Source: Trabulsiella odontotermitis (GTDB lineage Bacteria > Pseudomonadota > Gammaproteobacteria > Enterobacterales > Enterobacteriaceae). Taken from it: a DNA stretch of 64,000 nucleotides. Shown here piece by piece: positions 52,017 through 61,251 of this stretch (the stretch's first letter is position 1; the number at the start of each line of letters is the position of its first letter). Under the pieces are notes generated by a model. The model searched no databases, was not told the origin of the DNA, and worked only from the letters and a program-made list of their open reading frames with translations. The DNA lies in NCBI RefSeq assembly GCF_030053895.1, contig NZ_CP125781.1, forward strand, positions 4,526,001-4,590,000, in the 5' to 3' direction. Both the position numbers and the translations under genes were made by a program.

Positions 52017-52450
52017 ATCTGCAACCAGAACGTCACGGGACCATCGTTGACCAGCGAAACCTGCATATCCGCAGCAAATCGCCCGGTTTGCGTATTCATT
52101 TCCTGCTGGCGGCAGCGCGCCACAAAATACTCATACAGGGCTTCTGCGCGCTCCGGCGAAGCGCCTTTCGAGAAACCCGGACGCATCCCGCGTTCTGTAT
52201 CGGCAGCCAGCGTAAACTGCGACACGACCAGCACGCTGCCCCCCGCCTGTTGTACATTCAGATTCATTTTGCCGTCCGCATCGCTGAAGATGCGGTATCC
52301 CAGGACGCGCTCACATAAGCGGTTCGCTTTTTGCTCGTCGTCTTCCCTTTCGACACCGAGCAGCACCAAAAGTCCTGGGCCGATTTCACCCGTCACTTCA
52401 TCCTCCACGGTGACGCTGGCACGGGTTACGCGTTGAATTAATGCGATCAT
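52013..52450 (-). CDS. dtd: D-aminoacyl-tRNA deacylase
   Basis: 145 residues, as in E. coli. The active-site motifs are SQFTLAADTERGMRPGFSKGASPE (with the conserved SQFTL) and VSLVNDGPVTFWLQI (the NxGPxT motif). It removes D-amino acids from mischarged tRNAs. It overlaps yihY by 4 bp and fabY by 4 bp in one operon. Confidence 0.97.
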   Translation of the reverse strand: MIALIQRVTRASVTVEDEVTGEIGPGLLVLLGVEREDDEQKANRLCERVLGYRIFSDADGKMNLNVQQAGGSVLVVSQFTLAADTERGMRPGFSKGASPERAEALYEYFVARCRQQEMNTQTGRFAADMQVSLVNDGPVTFWLQI

Positions 52451-53319
52451 GGTTCTTCTGCTTCTTGTTGTTCTGCGGCTAATTTAAGTTTGCGATACTC
52501 ACCGAGAGTGACAGTAATTTCTGCGCCAAGCAAGACGATACACCAGGTCCAGTAAACCCAGACAAAGAGGATCGGCACGACGGCAAGCACGCCATAAATC
52601 AGCTGATACGAGGGAAACATGGTGATGTAAAGGGCAAATCCTTTCTTGCCAAGCTCAAACAGGAGCGCGGCGACAAACGCCCCCGCAATCGCATCGCGAT
52701 TGGGAACGCGCGTGGTCGGGACGACACTGTACAGCAGCCAGAAAGCGAGCCATGAAAGGATGAGCGGGAAAATCCGCAGGACATCATCAATCACGCTGTT
52801 GAAATCGCTGGCCCAGCGCAGCGACAGCAAATAGGAGCTGATGGCAAGGCTGGCGCCAGCCAGCAGCGGGCCGAGCGTTAAAATCATCCAGTAAATTGCG
52901 AACGAATAAACACGAGGCCGCACGCGTGTGCTGCGCCAGATGACATTGAGCGCGCTGTCGATGGAATACATCAACAGTAAGGAGGTGACGATCAAACCAC
53001 AGGCGCCAACGGCGGTCATCTTGTTGGAGTTCGCCACGAACTGTTCGATATAGCGCTGAATGACATCACCGGTCGTCGGCAGGAAGTTGGCAAAAATGAA
53101 ATGGCGCAACTGGATACTGACGTCGGAGAACATGGGAAATGCCGCGAACAGCGCGAACACAACCGCGACGAGCGGTACCAGAGAAAGCAAAGAGACATAA
53201 GCGAGGTTCCCCGCCAGTGTCGTCATATTATCTTCATCAATACGATGCCAGAGCAGCCTGAGCCATGCGGTCAGCGGCCCTGTTCGTGCTTTGGCTTTTT
53301 GATGAACGGTTTTTAACAT
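52447..53319 (-). CDS. yihY: YihY family inner-membrane protein
   Basis: 290 residues with about six hydrophobic helices of the YihY/virulence factor BrkB family. It was once labelled RNase BN, which is now attributed to another gene (elaC). Motifs include DNMTTLAGNLAYVSLLSLVPLV and FELGKKGFALYI. Function is not settled. It overlaps yihX by 7 bp. Confidence 0.92.
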   Translation of the reverse strand: MLKTVHQKAKARTGPLTAWLRLLWHRIDEDNMTTLAGNLAYVSLLSLVPLVAVVFALFAAFPMFSDVSIQLRHFIFANFLPTTGDVIQRYIEQFVANSNKMTAVGACGLIVTSLLLMYSIDSALNVIWRSTRVRPRVYSFAIYWMILTLGPLLAGASLAISSYLLSLRWASDFNSVIDDVLRIFPLILSWLAFWLLYSVVPTTRVPNRDAIAGAFVAALLFELGKKGFALYITMFPSYQLIYGVLAVVPILFVWVYWTWCIVLLGAEITVTLGEYRKLKLAAEQQEAEEP

Positions 53320-53912
53320 AGCTGTTTCGCAAAATAGTGCGGGATAGTTTCTTTGTCGGTAACCAGGATGGTGGTGATCCCCAACTGGTCGGCCCCTTCT
53401 ATATTATCGGCGTTATCATCAAAGAAGACCGCATCGGCAGCCGCATAGCCTTCCAGTTCCAGCACTTTCTGGTAGATCCGCGCTTCAGGTTTGCGCATCC
53501 CCATTTCCTGGGAGAGATAAATGTGGTCTGCTGCCTGGCGGACTTCCGGATATTCATCTGGCCAGAACGTGGTATGTAACCGGTTAGTGTTGGACAGCAC
53601 CACCACACGATGCCCCTGCTCGCGCAGCTTATGCATAATCTCAATTACTTCCGGGCGAAGCGCGACAAAGATAGCCTGCCAGCCATGGGAAAACTGCTCA
53701 TAGCTGAGCGGCAGATCCATTTCGAGACATAGTTTCTCAGCAAACACTTCATCGCTGATTTCACCGCGTTCATGCTGGTGAAATGCCTCACCCATCGTAA
53801 ATTTCTGCTTGATCGTTGCCAGCGGAACACGCGTGAAATCGCTCCAGGCCCCCATAACACGGTTGAAGTCGATATCGACAATCACGTTTCCTAAATCAAA
53901 GATATAGAGCAT
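53313..53912 (-). CDS. yihX: HAD phosphatase, alpha-D-glucose-1-phosphate phosphatase
   Basis: 199 residues, as in E. coli YihX. HAD motifs are FDLGNVIVDID (motif I, with the DxG variant found in this subgroup), VVLSNTN (motif II), K in GMRKPEARIY (motif III) and VFFDDNADNIEGA (motif IV). It hydrolyses alpha-glucose 1-phosphate. It begins the yihX-yihY-dtd-fabY operon and borders the AT-rich island. Confidence 0.94.
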   Translation of the reverse strand: MLYIFDLGNVIVDIDFNRVMGAWSDFTRVPLATIKQKFTMGEAFHQHERGEISDEVFAEKLCLEMDLPLSYEQFSHGWQAIFVALRPEVIEIMHKLREQGHRVVVLSNTNRLHTTFWPDEYPEVRQAADHIYLSQEMGMRKPEARIYQKVLELEGYAAADAVFFDDNADNIEGADQLGITTILVTDKETIPHYFAKQLC

Positions 53913-54765
53913 TTTTGTCCCCTTTCACGCCGTGGAAGATTAACTGTAGCGGGAAAGAGAGGGTTTGACTATGCACTACCCGATACGGTGAAAGATTTTA
54001 CTTTCCAGAAACAAACTTGCAGGCAAAGCATGCCCGGTGTTTACTCGTCACAACGCACAGATGGTTGAATAACACTCATTATTGCGAAAACTTACACAAC
54101 ACCCTTCTGTTTAGTAAAACTGATAAATGCATCCTTCGTTGTCTCGGTTCAGCGCAAAGAAATTGTGCAACTGGTTCTGAGGATTCCCGGAATAGTGTGA
54201 AAAAAACGTATGCTCTCAGCGCAGAATAAACATTACTGTTACATTGAAATTCAGATAACCATTTAAGATCGCTGCTTATATTATCAACTTTTCTCCATTT
54301 AAGAAATACAATAAATTGCTTAAAATACAATAGATTAGATGTGAAATTCTGTATTTAAAATTTATTTCATGTTTAATAATAAGAATTCATTACAGCTTTT
54401 TATTTTTTAAATTTATATTGATTACCGACACAGAGAGAGGCAACGTCAAAACATGATGTCTGTCGCAGTCCTGTCGCTATCTACGATATTATTTTTAGCA
54501 ATTAGTGCTATTGCACGATTTAATCAAAATCAGGCAATTTTGTATAAAATTCCTGGGTAAGAGGGGAAAATTCCTGCATCAAAGACAGGTAATAACCTAT
54601 TAAAACATTGTATACCGCTTCATATTTAAGAAGTGGCATGAGAATTTCTTTCTTTAGTGATTGCAATCCGTAATTAACCATCGAGCGAATAAAATGTATC
54701 TGGATTGACACATTTATTTGCCAATGAAATATTTGAAACCTAAGAAACGACAGGAGTCGCTTTGA
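53913..54765. other. AT-rich spacer between yihX and the LuxR gene
   Basis: About 850 bp that becomes clearly AT-rich from 54240 onwards. No frame here is convincing: the longest minus-strand frame (54520-54681 or longer) lacks a ribosome site and overlaps the LuxR gene start. A promoter for the LuxR gene must lie in the right part. K-12 has the yih sulfoquinovose cluster here. Confidence 0.6.
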
Positions 54766-55383
54766 ATGATGAAAAAGTCGAATCAAACTGTTCGCTGTAT
54801 TAGTTGTGAATTGTCCTGTCAATTATATCCGGATAATACAGTTCGATCACATTATTGCAGCAATGCAACATTTTCTATTTGGCCAGAGGGCAATAACTTC
54901 CTGAAGTCAGGTGTTATTGGTAAATTATTACTTGAGAATCAAAATCATTTATCCAGTGGTTTTGTGTTTGTTGATTTTTCGTTCCCTAATCTACGCTATT
55001 TTGCCGATCAGGAGTGGGTCGACCATCTGGCAGAGACAGGGATGCACATTGTCATTATTGCTGATAAGAGTCTGATGCCGCTTGCGAACTACTGGCTGAC
55101 GAAGAGCAATAAAATACAGGGGATAATCTATGCTGACGATGATGAATTCATCCAGCAGCAAAAGATCCGTCGCCTGTTTACGGGACGACTTGCCAACACC
55201 AAGCGTGGGCGTACGCTCAATTTCGCTGAGTTTACCCTGCTCAAACGCTTTATGTCGGGTGCAAGCATCCAACAGATCATCAGGATTGATAATATCGATG
55301 TGAAGAAAGTTTATGTTCATAAACTTCGTCTTGAGCAAAAGCTGGGGCACAGCATCCATAAAATCATCTCTCATGTCCTGTAG
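54766..55383 (+). CDS. LuxR-type transcriptional regulator with an N-terminal cysteine cluster
   Basis: 205 residues after AGGAG (9 bp spacing). The C-terminal region LNFAEFTLLKRFMSGASIQQIIRIDNIDVKKVYVHKLRLEQKLG fits a LuxR/FixJ helix-turn-helix (about 150-195). The N-terminal 145 residues do not look like a normal receiver, with no clear phospho-Asp, and start with C11-x2-C14-x3-C18 and C31. Such stand-alone LuxR proteins often control fimbriae or surface genes. The next gene, same strand, is an autotransporter adhesin, the likely target. AT-rich and unlike the flanking core genes, so probably acquired. I do not recognise the specific family. Confidence 0.75.
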   Translation: MMKKSNQTVRCISCELSCQLYPDNTVRSHYCSNATFSIWPEGNNFLKSGVIGKLLLENQNHLSSGFVFVDFSFPNLRYFADQEWVDHLAETGMHIVIIADKSLMPLANYWLTKSNKIQGIIYADDDEFIQQQKIRRLFTGRLANTKRGRTLNFAEFTLLKRFMSGASIQQIIRIDNIDVKKVYVHKLRLEQKLGHSIHKIISHVL

Positions 55384-56017
55384 GGTTCAGCATTCGCATC
55401 TCCCATCGGCGCTTGAATAGCGCTTAAGCAATCCTTTGCTTAGGCGCTATCCCGCTGAGTCCTTTAGCAAATAGTGCTATGTTAAGCGTTATTTACTAAT
55501 CAGAATTTATAGAGAATATATCCAGTATATGGAAATAAATTCCTATCTGTTTTTAACCGATGGCAGATAAAACATGCATATATCATCACCACCAGGAAAA
55601 AAGATAAGAATTTATATCAGTGTAAAGTTTTAGCTTCACTAGCCTGATGCGAAATATTTATTAAGCATATTGACACATTCTTTTACCGATGAAATATTGC
55701 GCTTAAGGAACTAAGTAAATCACTTATAGCGATTTACACAGATTTTTATAAAATTAGTCCGATAAGGATTAATAGCATTCCGTTTGGAATTTAGTAAGAA
55801 CCCTCGGCATGTTATTAATCCACTGATTTCTCTTACTATTATTAATAACTATTCTGCGTGGTGCATCGCTACCGCGTGGGTAAGTATTTGCCTAATAAAC
55901 CAGGATATCAAATTCAACGAGCATCGTTCACTTAATTCGATCACTGCTAATTAAACAACTGGAATACCACATGTTTTCAACGTGGTGAAACCCTACATTG
56001 GAAGGCTAGAGGTAATT
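55384..56017. other. Long AT-rich leader of the autotransporter
   Basis: 634 bp with no gene. It contains an inverted repeat after the LuxR stop (55417-55450), scattered gcttaag-type motifs, and a 9-bp inverted repeat gttattaat / attaataac with a 21-bp loop (55811-55849). Length and AT-richness suit H-NS silencing with regulator sites, but that is inference. Confidence 0.55.
55417..55450. repeat. Hairpin after the LuxR gene
   Basis: atagcgcttaagcaa and ttgcttaggcgctat form a 15-bp stem with one mismatch around tcct. It lacks a T-run, so it may be a transcript end, an attenuator or a binding site rather than a standard terminator. Confidence 0.6.
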
Positions 56018-58981
56018 ATGCCGTATCCTAAGAAATATTCTCGAATTGCTGTTGCAATCTCAACAGCGCTTGCGTCTATGGTCTTTTCCGCGCAAGCGTC
56101 ATATATAGATTTTGACAGTTTACCGACCTCTGGGTCGATAACCGATTTGCCCGCTGAGATTCAGGCACTGATCCCGACGGGTGCGAACTCGCAATTTACC
56201 AAAATCACCACGCCGCCCTCTAACTATGTCTATAAATGGGACATGGAGGCGATTCCTGTTTATGGTGATGGTGTGACGCTGACTGGGCCAGGGATGGAGG
56301 CTTTTGAACATACCATTATGGTGCTCCAGAACTCCGCGTCGGGAAGCCCTGGTGTGATTTTTGGTGATGATCTGACCATCAAAACCCAGTCCAAAAACGC
56401 TGCAAACAACGGTACAGATGTTGACGGTATCCGTACGCATGGTGCAAACACACCAAACAACCCGGTGTTCATCATTACTGGTGATCGGACCCAAATCTTC
56501 GTGGATGGTCAATCCGGTGACGGCATCAACGCCGGTTACAACGCACGTAACCAGGGCGAGATTGGCTCAGCGAATATTTATGTCGGCAATGAATTATATA
56601 TAAAAACGACAGGTTTTCAGGGGCGAGGCATCACAGCAAACGCGATGAAAGATGCCAGTCAGGCGAAAAACCAGATTATCGTCGGCGATCATGCGCACAT
56701 TGTCACCACCGGTGGCAGCGCTGAAGGCATTCGAACAGGGCAGAGTGGCTCTTCTGTTCGTCTGGGTAATGATGCAATCATTGAAACATCAGGATCCTCC
56801 TCAAACGCTGTTTATGCTGCCACATCGTCAAAAATAGACATTGGAAATAGTGCAACTGTTGATACAACAGGAGATTACGCAAACGCTGTAAATGCGGTTT
56901 CCGCTTCAATGATCAACATTGGAAATGATGCCACAATTACGACGCTCGGTCAGAATGCATCCGCAGCTTACTCATCAGGCACTTCATCTACTGTTTCGTT
57001 GGGAGAAAACGCAACATTATCCGTGGATGGTGCCAGTTCACATGGGGTCTATGCTTACACGGGAACGGTGAATGTCGGAAATAACGCCAATATCACCGTT
57101 AAAGGGACAACCAAAGCCAGTGGCTTTGCCACCAAATCCCCGTCAGGGTTATATGCCATTTCCCGCGGCAAAATTAACCTGGCCGGCGGCGCAGCGATCA
57201 CCATGGCGGGCACCAATAGCGATCAAGTCTATGCCATGAACGCAGAAACCGGTGGGGTGATTGATGCCTCAGTCGGAGGTCAATTTACGATCAAGGGTGA
57301 CATTCTGGCAAATGGCGGTGTTGTCGCCAGTGGAGCAAACCCTGCACAAAACAGTACCATCACACTGAACATGATGGATGGCTCCCTGTGGAACGGGGCT
57401 TCCTATATTACTGACGCTGCCGCCGGAACCGGGGTGATTGATCTCTCCATGACCAACGCCAGCTGGAACATGACTGACAGTTCCACCGTGACCAACCTGA
57501 CGCTTAACGACGGCAGTACGGTGAACTTCCAGCATGCGGCAGACAGTGCGACCTGGCAAACGCTGACAGTCAATAAAGATTTTGTCGGTAACGGCGGTAC
57601 GGTTCGCTTTAATACGGTGCTGTTTGACGATGATTCGAAAACAGACCTGATGCATGTGAAGGGCAATACCTCCGGTAATGCAAAAGTCGCTGTGGAAAAC
57701 ATCGGCGGTACCGGCTCGCAAACCATTGAAGGGATCAAGGTTATTAAAGTTGATGGTTCCTCCGATGGCGTATTCGCCAAAGCAGGTCGTATCGTTGCCG
57801 GTGCCTATGATTATGACGTGGTGAAAAAAGGCAACGACTGGTTCCTGACCAGTGCGCTGACACCAGATGATCCGGTACCACCAGAACCACCGGTACCACC
57901 AGAACCACCGGTGCCGCCCGAACCACCGGTACCACCAGAACCACCGGTGCCGCCAGAACCGCCAGTACCACCAGTACCACCTGCACCGCCAGCACCACCG
58001 GAAGGTCCGCGTCAGGTGCGTCCGGAAGGAGGCAGCTATCTGGCCAACAACTATGCGGCTAATACGCTGTTTATGACCCGACTGCATGATCGCCTGGGTG
58101 AAACCCAGTATACCGATGTGCTGACTGGCGAAGAAAAAGTCACCAGCATGTGGATGCGTAACGTCGGTAACCATAACCGCTTCAAAGACAGCAGCGGCAC
58201 GTTAACCACCCGAAGCAACAGCTATGTCCTGCAGATGGGTGGTGACCTGGCGCAGTGGAGCACCGACGGTCTCGACCGCTGGCATCTGGGGGCAATGGCA
58301 GGCTACGCGAACAGCTCTAACCACACGAAGTCGAAGCTGAATGGCTACGCTTCACGTGGTGAAGTGTCGGGTTATAGCGTTGGGCTGTACGGCACCTGGT
58401 ATGCCAACGAAGCGGATAAAACCGGTACCTATGTGGATACCTGGGCGCTGTACAACTGGTTTAATAACAAGGTTACTGGTCAGGACAGACCGACCGAAGA
58501 GTATGATTCCAGTGGTCTCACCGCCTCTGTTGAAGCCGGTTACAGCTTCCGGGTCGCTGAAAGCGAGAACTTCAGCTACTGGATCCAACCGAAAGCGCAG
58601 CTGGTGTGGATGGACGTGCAGGCTGACGATCATCGCGAGAAAAACGGTACCCGCATTAAGGACGAAACTGACGGTAATCTGATGACCCGTCTGGGCGTCA
58701 GAGCACAGATGAACAGCAAACAACCTGAAGGCGTTGAAAATGCACGCGGCTTCCAGCCGTTCATTGAAGCGAACTGGATCCACAACACGCAGGATCAAAG
58801 CGTGCGGATGGATGACACGAGCGTCGATATGCGCGGTGCGAAAAACATTGGTGAGCTGAAAATCGGTGTGGAAGGGCAGATTACGCCACGTCTGACGATG
58901 TGGGGCAACGTTGCTCAACAGGTCGGTGAGAAGAGCTACAGCAATACCCAGGGCATGCTGGGCATTAAATACAGCTTCTGA
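56018..58981 (+). CDS. Type Va autotransporter adhesin
   Basis: 987 residues from the ATG at 56018 (AGAGGT upstream); the frame opens 12 codons earlier with GTG. Signal: MPYPKKYSRIAVAISTALASMVFSAQA. The passenger (about 27-615) is a Gly/Asn/Thr-rich beta-helix with repeated GNxAxI/V units (VGDHAHIVTTGG, LGNDAIIETSG, IGNSATVDTTG, IGNDATITTLG, LGENATLSVDG). A proline hinge of PPEPPVPP repeats follows (about 617-663). The C-terminal barrel (about 690-987) ends GMLGIKYSF with terminal Phe. It resembles AIDA/YfaL-like adhesins and probably mediates adhesion or aggregation. It may be controlled by the LuxR protein upstream. The first half is AT-rich relative to its barrel. Confidence 0.9.
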   Translation: MPYPKKYSRIAVAISTALASMVFSAQASYIDFDSLPTSGSITDLPAEIQALIPTGANSQFTKITTPPSNYVYKWDMEAIPVYGDGVTLTGPGMEAFEHTIMVLQNSASGSPGVIFGDDLTIKTQSKNAANNGTDVDGIRTHGANTPNNPVFIITGDRTQIFVDGQSGDGINAGYNARNQGEIGSANIYVGNELYIKTTGFQGRGITANAMKDASQAKNQIIVGDHAHIVTTGGSAEGIRTGQSGSSVRLGNDAIIETSGSSSNAVYAATSSKIDIGNSATVDTTGDYANAVNAVSASMINIGNDATITTLGQNASAAYSSGTSSTVSLGENATLSVDGASSHGVYAYTGTVNVGNNANITVKGTTKASGFATKSPSGLYAISRGKINLAGGAAITMAGTNSDQVYAMNAETGGVIDASVGGQFTIKGDILANGGVVASGANPAQNSTITLNMMDGSLWNGASYITDAAAGTGVIDLSMTNASWNMTDSSTVTNLTLNDGSTVNFQHAADSATWQTLTVNKDFVGNGGTVRFNTVLFDDDSKTDLMHVKGNTSGNAKVAVENIGGTGSQTIEGIKVIKVDGSSDGVFAKAGRIVAGAYDYDVVKKGNDWFLTSALTPDDPVPPEPPVPPEPPVPPEPPVPPEPPVPPEPPVPPVPPAPPAPPEGPRQVRPEGGSYLANNYAANTLFMTRLHDRLGETQYTDVLTGEEKVTSMWMRNVGNHNRFKDSSGTLTTRSNSYVLQMGGDLAQWSTDGLDRWHLGAMAGYANSSNHTKSKLNGYASRGEVSGYSVGLYGTWYANEADKTGTYVDTWALYNWFNNKVTGQDRPTEEYDSSGLTASVEAGYSFRVAESENFSYWIQPKAQLVWMDVQADDHREKNGTRIKDETDGNLMTRLGVRAQMNSKQPEGVENARGFQPFIEANWIHNTQDQSVRMDDTSVDMRGAKNIGELKIGVEGQITPRLTMWGNVAQQVGEKSYSNTQGMLGIKYSF
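57868..58005 (+). repeat. Proline-rich tandem repeat in the autotransporter hinge
   Basis: Units of about 15-18 bp such as ccaccagaaccaccggta recur and encode PPEPPVPP blocks between passenger and barrel. Such tracts change unit number by slippage, so length may vary between strains. Confidence 0.85.
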
Positions 58982-59002
58982 TTGCCGCGAGACCGCTAAA
59001 AG

Positions 59003-59031
59003 AAAACCCCAGGCATTGCCTGGGGTTTTTT
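59003..59031. terminator. Bidirectional terminator between the autotransporter and typA
   Basis: The stem aaaaccccaggca-tt-gcctggggtttt has A and T runs at both ends. It separates two convergent genes and can terminate both. Confidence 0.9.
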
Positions 59032-59048
59032 ATCTGAGAGCGTGTTAA

Positions 59049-60872
59049 TTACTCTTCTTTCGCGCCACGGTTAGCACGGCGACGATCGTTTTCCGTCAGA
59101 TGACGTTTACGAATACGGATAGACGTCGGGGTGACTTCAACCAGTTCATCATCATCAATGAACTCCAGCGCCTGCTCGAGCGTCATTTTAATCGGCGGAA
59201 CCAGCACGGTGGCTTCATCCGTCCCTGACGCACGCATGTTAGTCAGTTTCTTACCCGTCAGGCAGTTAACCGTCAGGTCGTTAGAACGGCTGTGAATACC
59301 GATGATCTGGCCTTCATACACTTCTGCACCGTGACCCAGGAACAGCTTACCGCGATCCTGCAGACCGAACAGCGCAAACGCAACCGCTTTACCCTGACCG
59401 TTGGAGATCAGTACGCCGTTCTGACGCTGGCCCACATCGCCCGCACGAATATCATCGTAGTGGCTGAAGGTGGAATACAGCAGACCGGTACCAGAAGTCA
59501 TGGTCATGAACTCAGAGCGGAAGCCGATCAGGCCACGGCTTGGGATCACGTAGTCGAGACGTACGCGGCCTTTACCATCCGGATTCATATTTTTGAGATC
59601 GCCTTTACGCTCGCCGAGCGCCTGCATCACAGAACCCTGATGCTGCTCTTCAACATCCAGCGTGACGTTTTCGAACGGTTCCTGACGACGACCGTCGATT
59701 TCGCGGAAAATCACTTTCGGACGGGAAACCGCCAGCTCGAAACCTTCACGGCGCATGTTTTCAATCAGAACGGACAGGTGCAGTTCACCACGGCCAGACA
59801 CGCGGAACGCGTCTGCGTCTGCGGTTTCTTCAACGCGCAGCGCAACGTTGTGCACCAGTTCTTTGTTCAGACGGTCCAGAATCTGACGGGACGTAACGTA
59901 TTTACCTTCTTTACCGCAGAACGGTGAGGTGTTTACGCAGAAGAACATAGAAACGGTCGGTTCATCAACGGACAGTGCCGGCAGCGCTTCCACCGCCTGC
60001 GTATCGCAGATGGTATCGGAGATGTTCAGTTCGCCAAGACCGGTGATCGCGATGATATCGCCAGCTTCCGCAACATCGGCTTCAATACGTTCCAGACCCA
60101 GATGGCCCAGCACTTTACCGACTTTACCGTTACGGGTTTTACCTTCGCTATCAACGATAGTGACCTGCTGGTTCGGCTTCACTTTACCGCGCTTAATACG
60201 ACCGATGCCGATAACACCCACATAGTTGTTGTAATCAAGCTGGGAGATCTGCATCTGGAACGGACCGTCAAGGTCAACGTTCGGCGACGGTACGTGATCG
60301 ACAATCGCCTGGTACAGCGGGGTCATGTCTTCAGCCATGTCTTCGTGATCCAGACCGGCAATACCGTTCAGCGCAGAGGCGTAAACGATAGGGAAGTCCA
60401 GTTGCTCGTCGGTGGCGTCGAGGTTAACGAACAGGTCGAACACCTGATCCACAACCCAGTCAGGACGCGCGCCAGGACGGTCAACTTTGTTGATAACGAC
60501 GATAGGTTTCAGGCCATGGGCAAAGGCTTTTTTGGTCACGAAGCGCGTTTGCGGCATCGGGCCGTCAAAAGCGTCAACCACCAGCAGCACAGAGTCAACC
60601 ATGGACATTACACGCTCAACCTCACCTCCGAAGTCGGCGTGCCCGGGGGTATCAACGATGTTGATACGGTAATCATTCCATTTGATTGCGGTGTTTTTCG
60701 CGAGGATGGTAATCCCACGCTCTTTCTCCAAATCGTTGGAGTCCATCACACGCTCTTGTGTTTCAGCACGTTCGTCGAACGTACCAGATTGCTGCAGCAG
60801 CTTGTCAACCAGGGTCGTTTTACCATGGTCAACGTGCGCAATGATGGCGATGTTACGCAGATTTTCGATCAC
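59049..60872 (-). CDS. typA: Ribosome-associated GTPase TypA/BipA
   Basis: 607 residues, as in E. coli BipA. G-motifs: AHVDHGKTTLVDKLL (G1), RGITI (G2), DTPGHADFGGE (G3), NKVDRPGAR (G4) and SALNG (G5). EF-G-like domains III and V follow, with a unique C-terminal domain ending RRRANRGAKEE. It binds 70S ribosomes and helps 50S assembly at low temperature and under stress. It diverges from glnA across 379 bp. Confidence 0.97.
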   Translation of the reverse strand: MIENLRNIAIIAHVDHGKTTLVDKLLQQSGTFDERAETQERVMDSNDLEKERGITILAKNTAIKWNDYRINIVDTPGHADFGGEVERVMSMVDSVLLVVDAFDGPMPQTRFVTKKAFAHGLKPIVVINKVDRPGARPDWVVDQVFDLFVNLDATDEQLDFPIVYASALNGIAGLDHEDMAEDMTPLYQAIVDHVPSPNVDLDGPFQMQISQLDYNNYVGVIGIGRIKRGKVKPNQQVTIVDSEGKTRNGKVGKVLGHLGLERIEADVAEAGDIIAITGLGELNISDTICDTQAVEALPALSVDEPTVSMFFCVNTSPFCGKEGKYVTSRQILDRLNKELVHNVALRVEETADADAFRVSGRGELHLSVLIENMRREGFELAVSRPKVIFREIDGRRQEPFENVTLDVEEQHQGSVMQALGERKGDLKNMNPDGKGRVRLDYVIPSRGLIGFRSEFMTMTSGTGLLYSTFSHYDDIRAGDVGQRQNGVLISNGQGKAVAFALFGLQDRGKLFLGHGAEVYEGQIIGIHSRSNDLTVNCLTGKKLTNMRASGTDEATVLVPPIKMTLEQALEFIDDDELVEVTPTSIRIRKRHLTENDRRRANRGAKEE

Positions 60873-61023
60873 AACTTTGCCTCAGGCATTAGAAATAGCG
60901 CGTTATTGTACACGTATTAATCGAAGGACTAAACAGGATCACAAACATCCTCCGCAAACAAGTATTGCAGAGTTGCTTTGTGATCGCTTTCACGGAGTAG
61001 TAAAAGGGCGTTAAAACACAAAT

Positions 61024-61040
61024 TGCACCAATATGGTGCT
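61024..61040. promoter_or_regulatory. NtrC enhancer site 1 of glnA
   Basis: tgcaccaatatggtgct closely matches the NtrC palindrome TGCACC-N5-GGTGCA. It lies 105 bp or more upstream of the sigma-54 promoter, as expected of the glnA enhancer. Confidence 0.88.
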
Positions 61041-61056
61041 TAATGTTCACATTGAA

Positions 61057-61072
61057 GCACTATACTGGTGCA
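61057..61072. promoter_or_regulatory. NtrC enhancer site 2 of glnA
   Basis: gcactatactggtgca is a second NtrC palindrome about 32 bp (three helical turns) from site 1, the spacing needed for cooperative binding. A weaker tgcactatggtgcg follows at 61099-61112. Confidence 0.85.
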
Positions 61073-61144
61073 ATCCAACGGTCATGGTGCAACCCTTTTG
61101 CACTATGGTGCGCATGATACAGCCTTTTGGGGGGTATTTAAAAG

Positions 61145-61160
61145 TTGGCACAGTTTTCGC
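61145..61160 (+). promoter_or_regulatory. Sigma-54 promoter (glnAp2)
   Basis: ttggcacagttttcgc has the GG (-24) and GC (-12) doublets of TTGGCAC-N5-TTGC promoters, differing slightly at the -12 side, and lies about 92 bp upstream of glnA. Confidence 0.88.
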
Positions 61161-61251
61161 TTTGATATTTTTACGGCAACAACGCCATTTAGACGCAGTG
61201 TTATGTAGTTCGTTACCACGACGACAATGACCAATCCGGGAGAGTTTAAGT

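Larger units (their letters stand above)
60873..61251. other. typA-glnA divergent regulatory region
   Basis: 379 bp without a gene. It contains the glnA enhancers (NtrC sites at 61024-61040, 61057-61072 and a weaker one at 61099-61112) and the sigma-54 promoter at 61145-61160, with the typA promoter on the left. Confidence 0.85.

Noticed and set aside
54017..54229. 70-codon plus-strand frame after yihX
   Set aside because: No ribosome site, no domain, and unlikely residue composition.
54520..54822. 100-codon minus-strand frame in the AT-rich island (possible shorter start at 54681)
   Set aside because: It overlaps the start of the LuxR gene, lacks a ribosome site at either start and shows no family features. 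A small real gene cannot be fully excluded.
57868..58005. Tandem repeat that could be read as a CRISPR-like array
   Set aside because: The units are in frame, have no spacers and encode a proline hinge inside the autotransporter.
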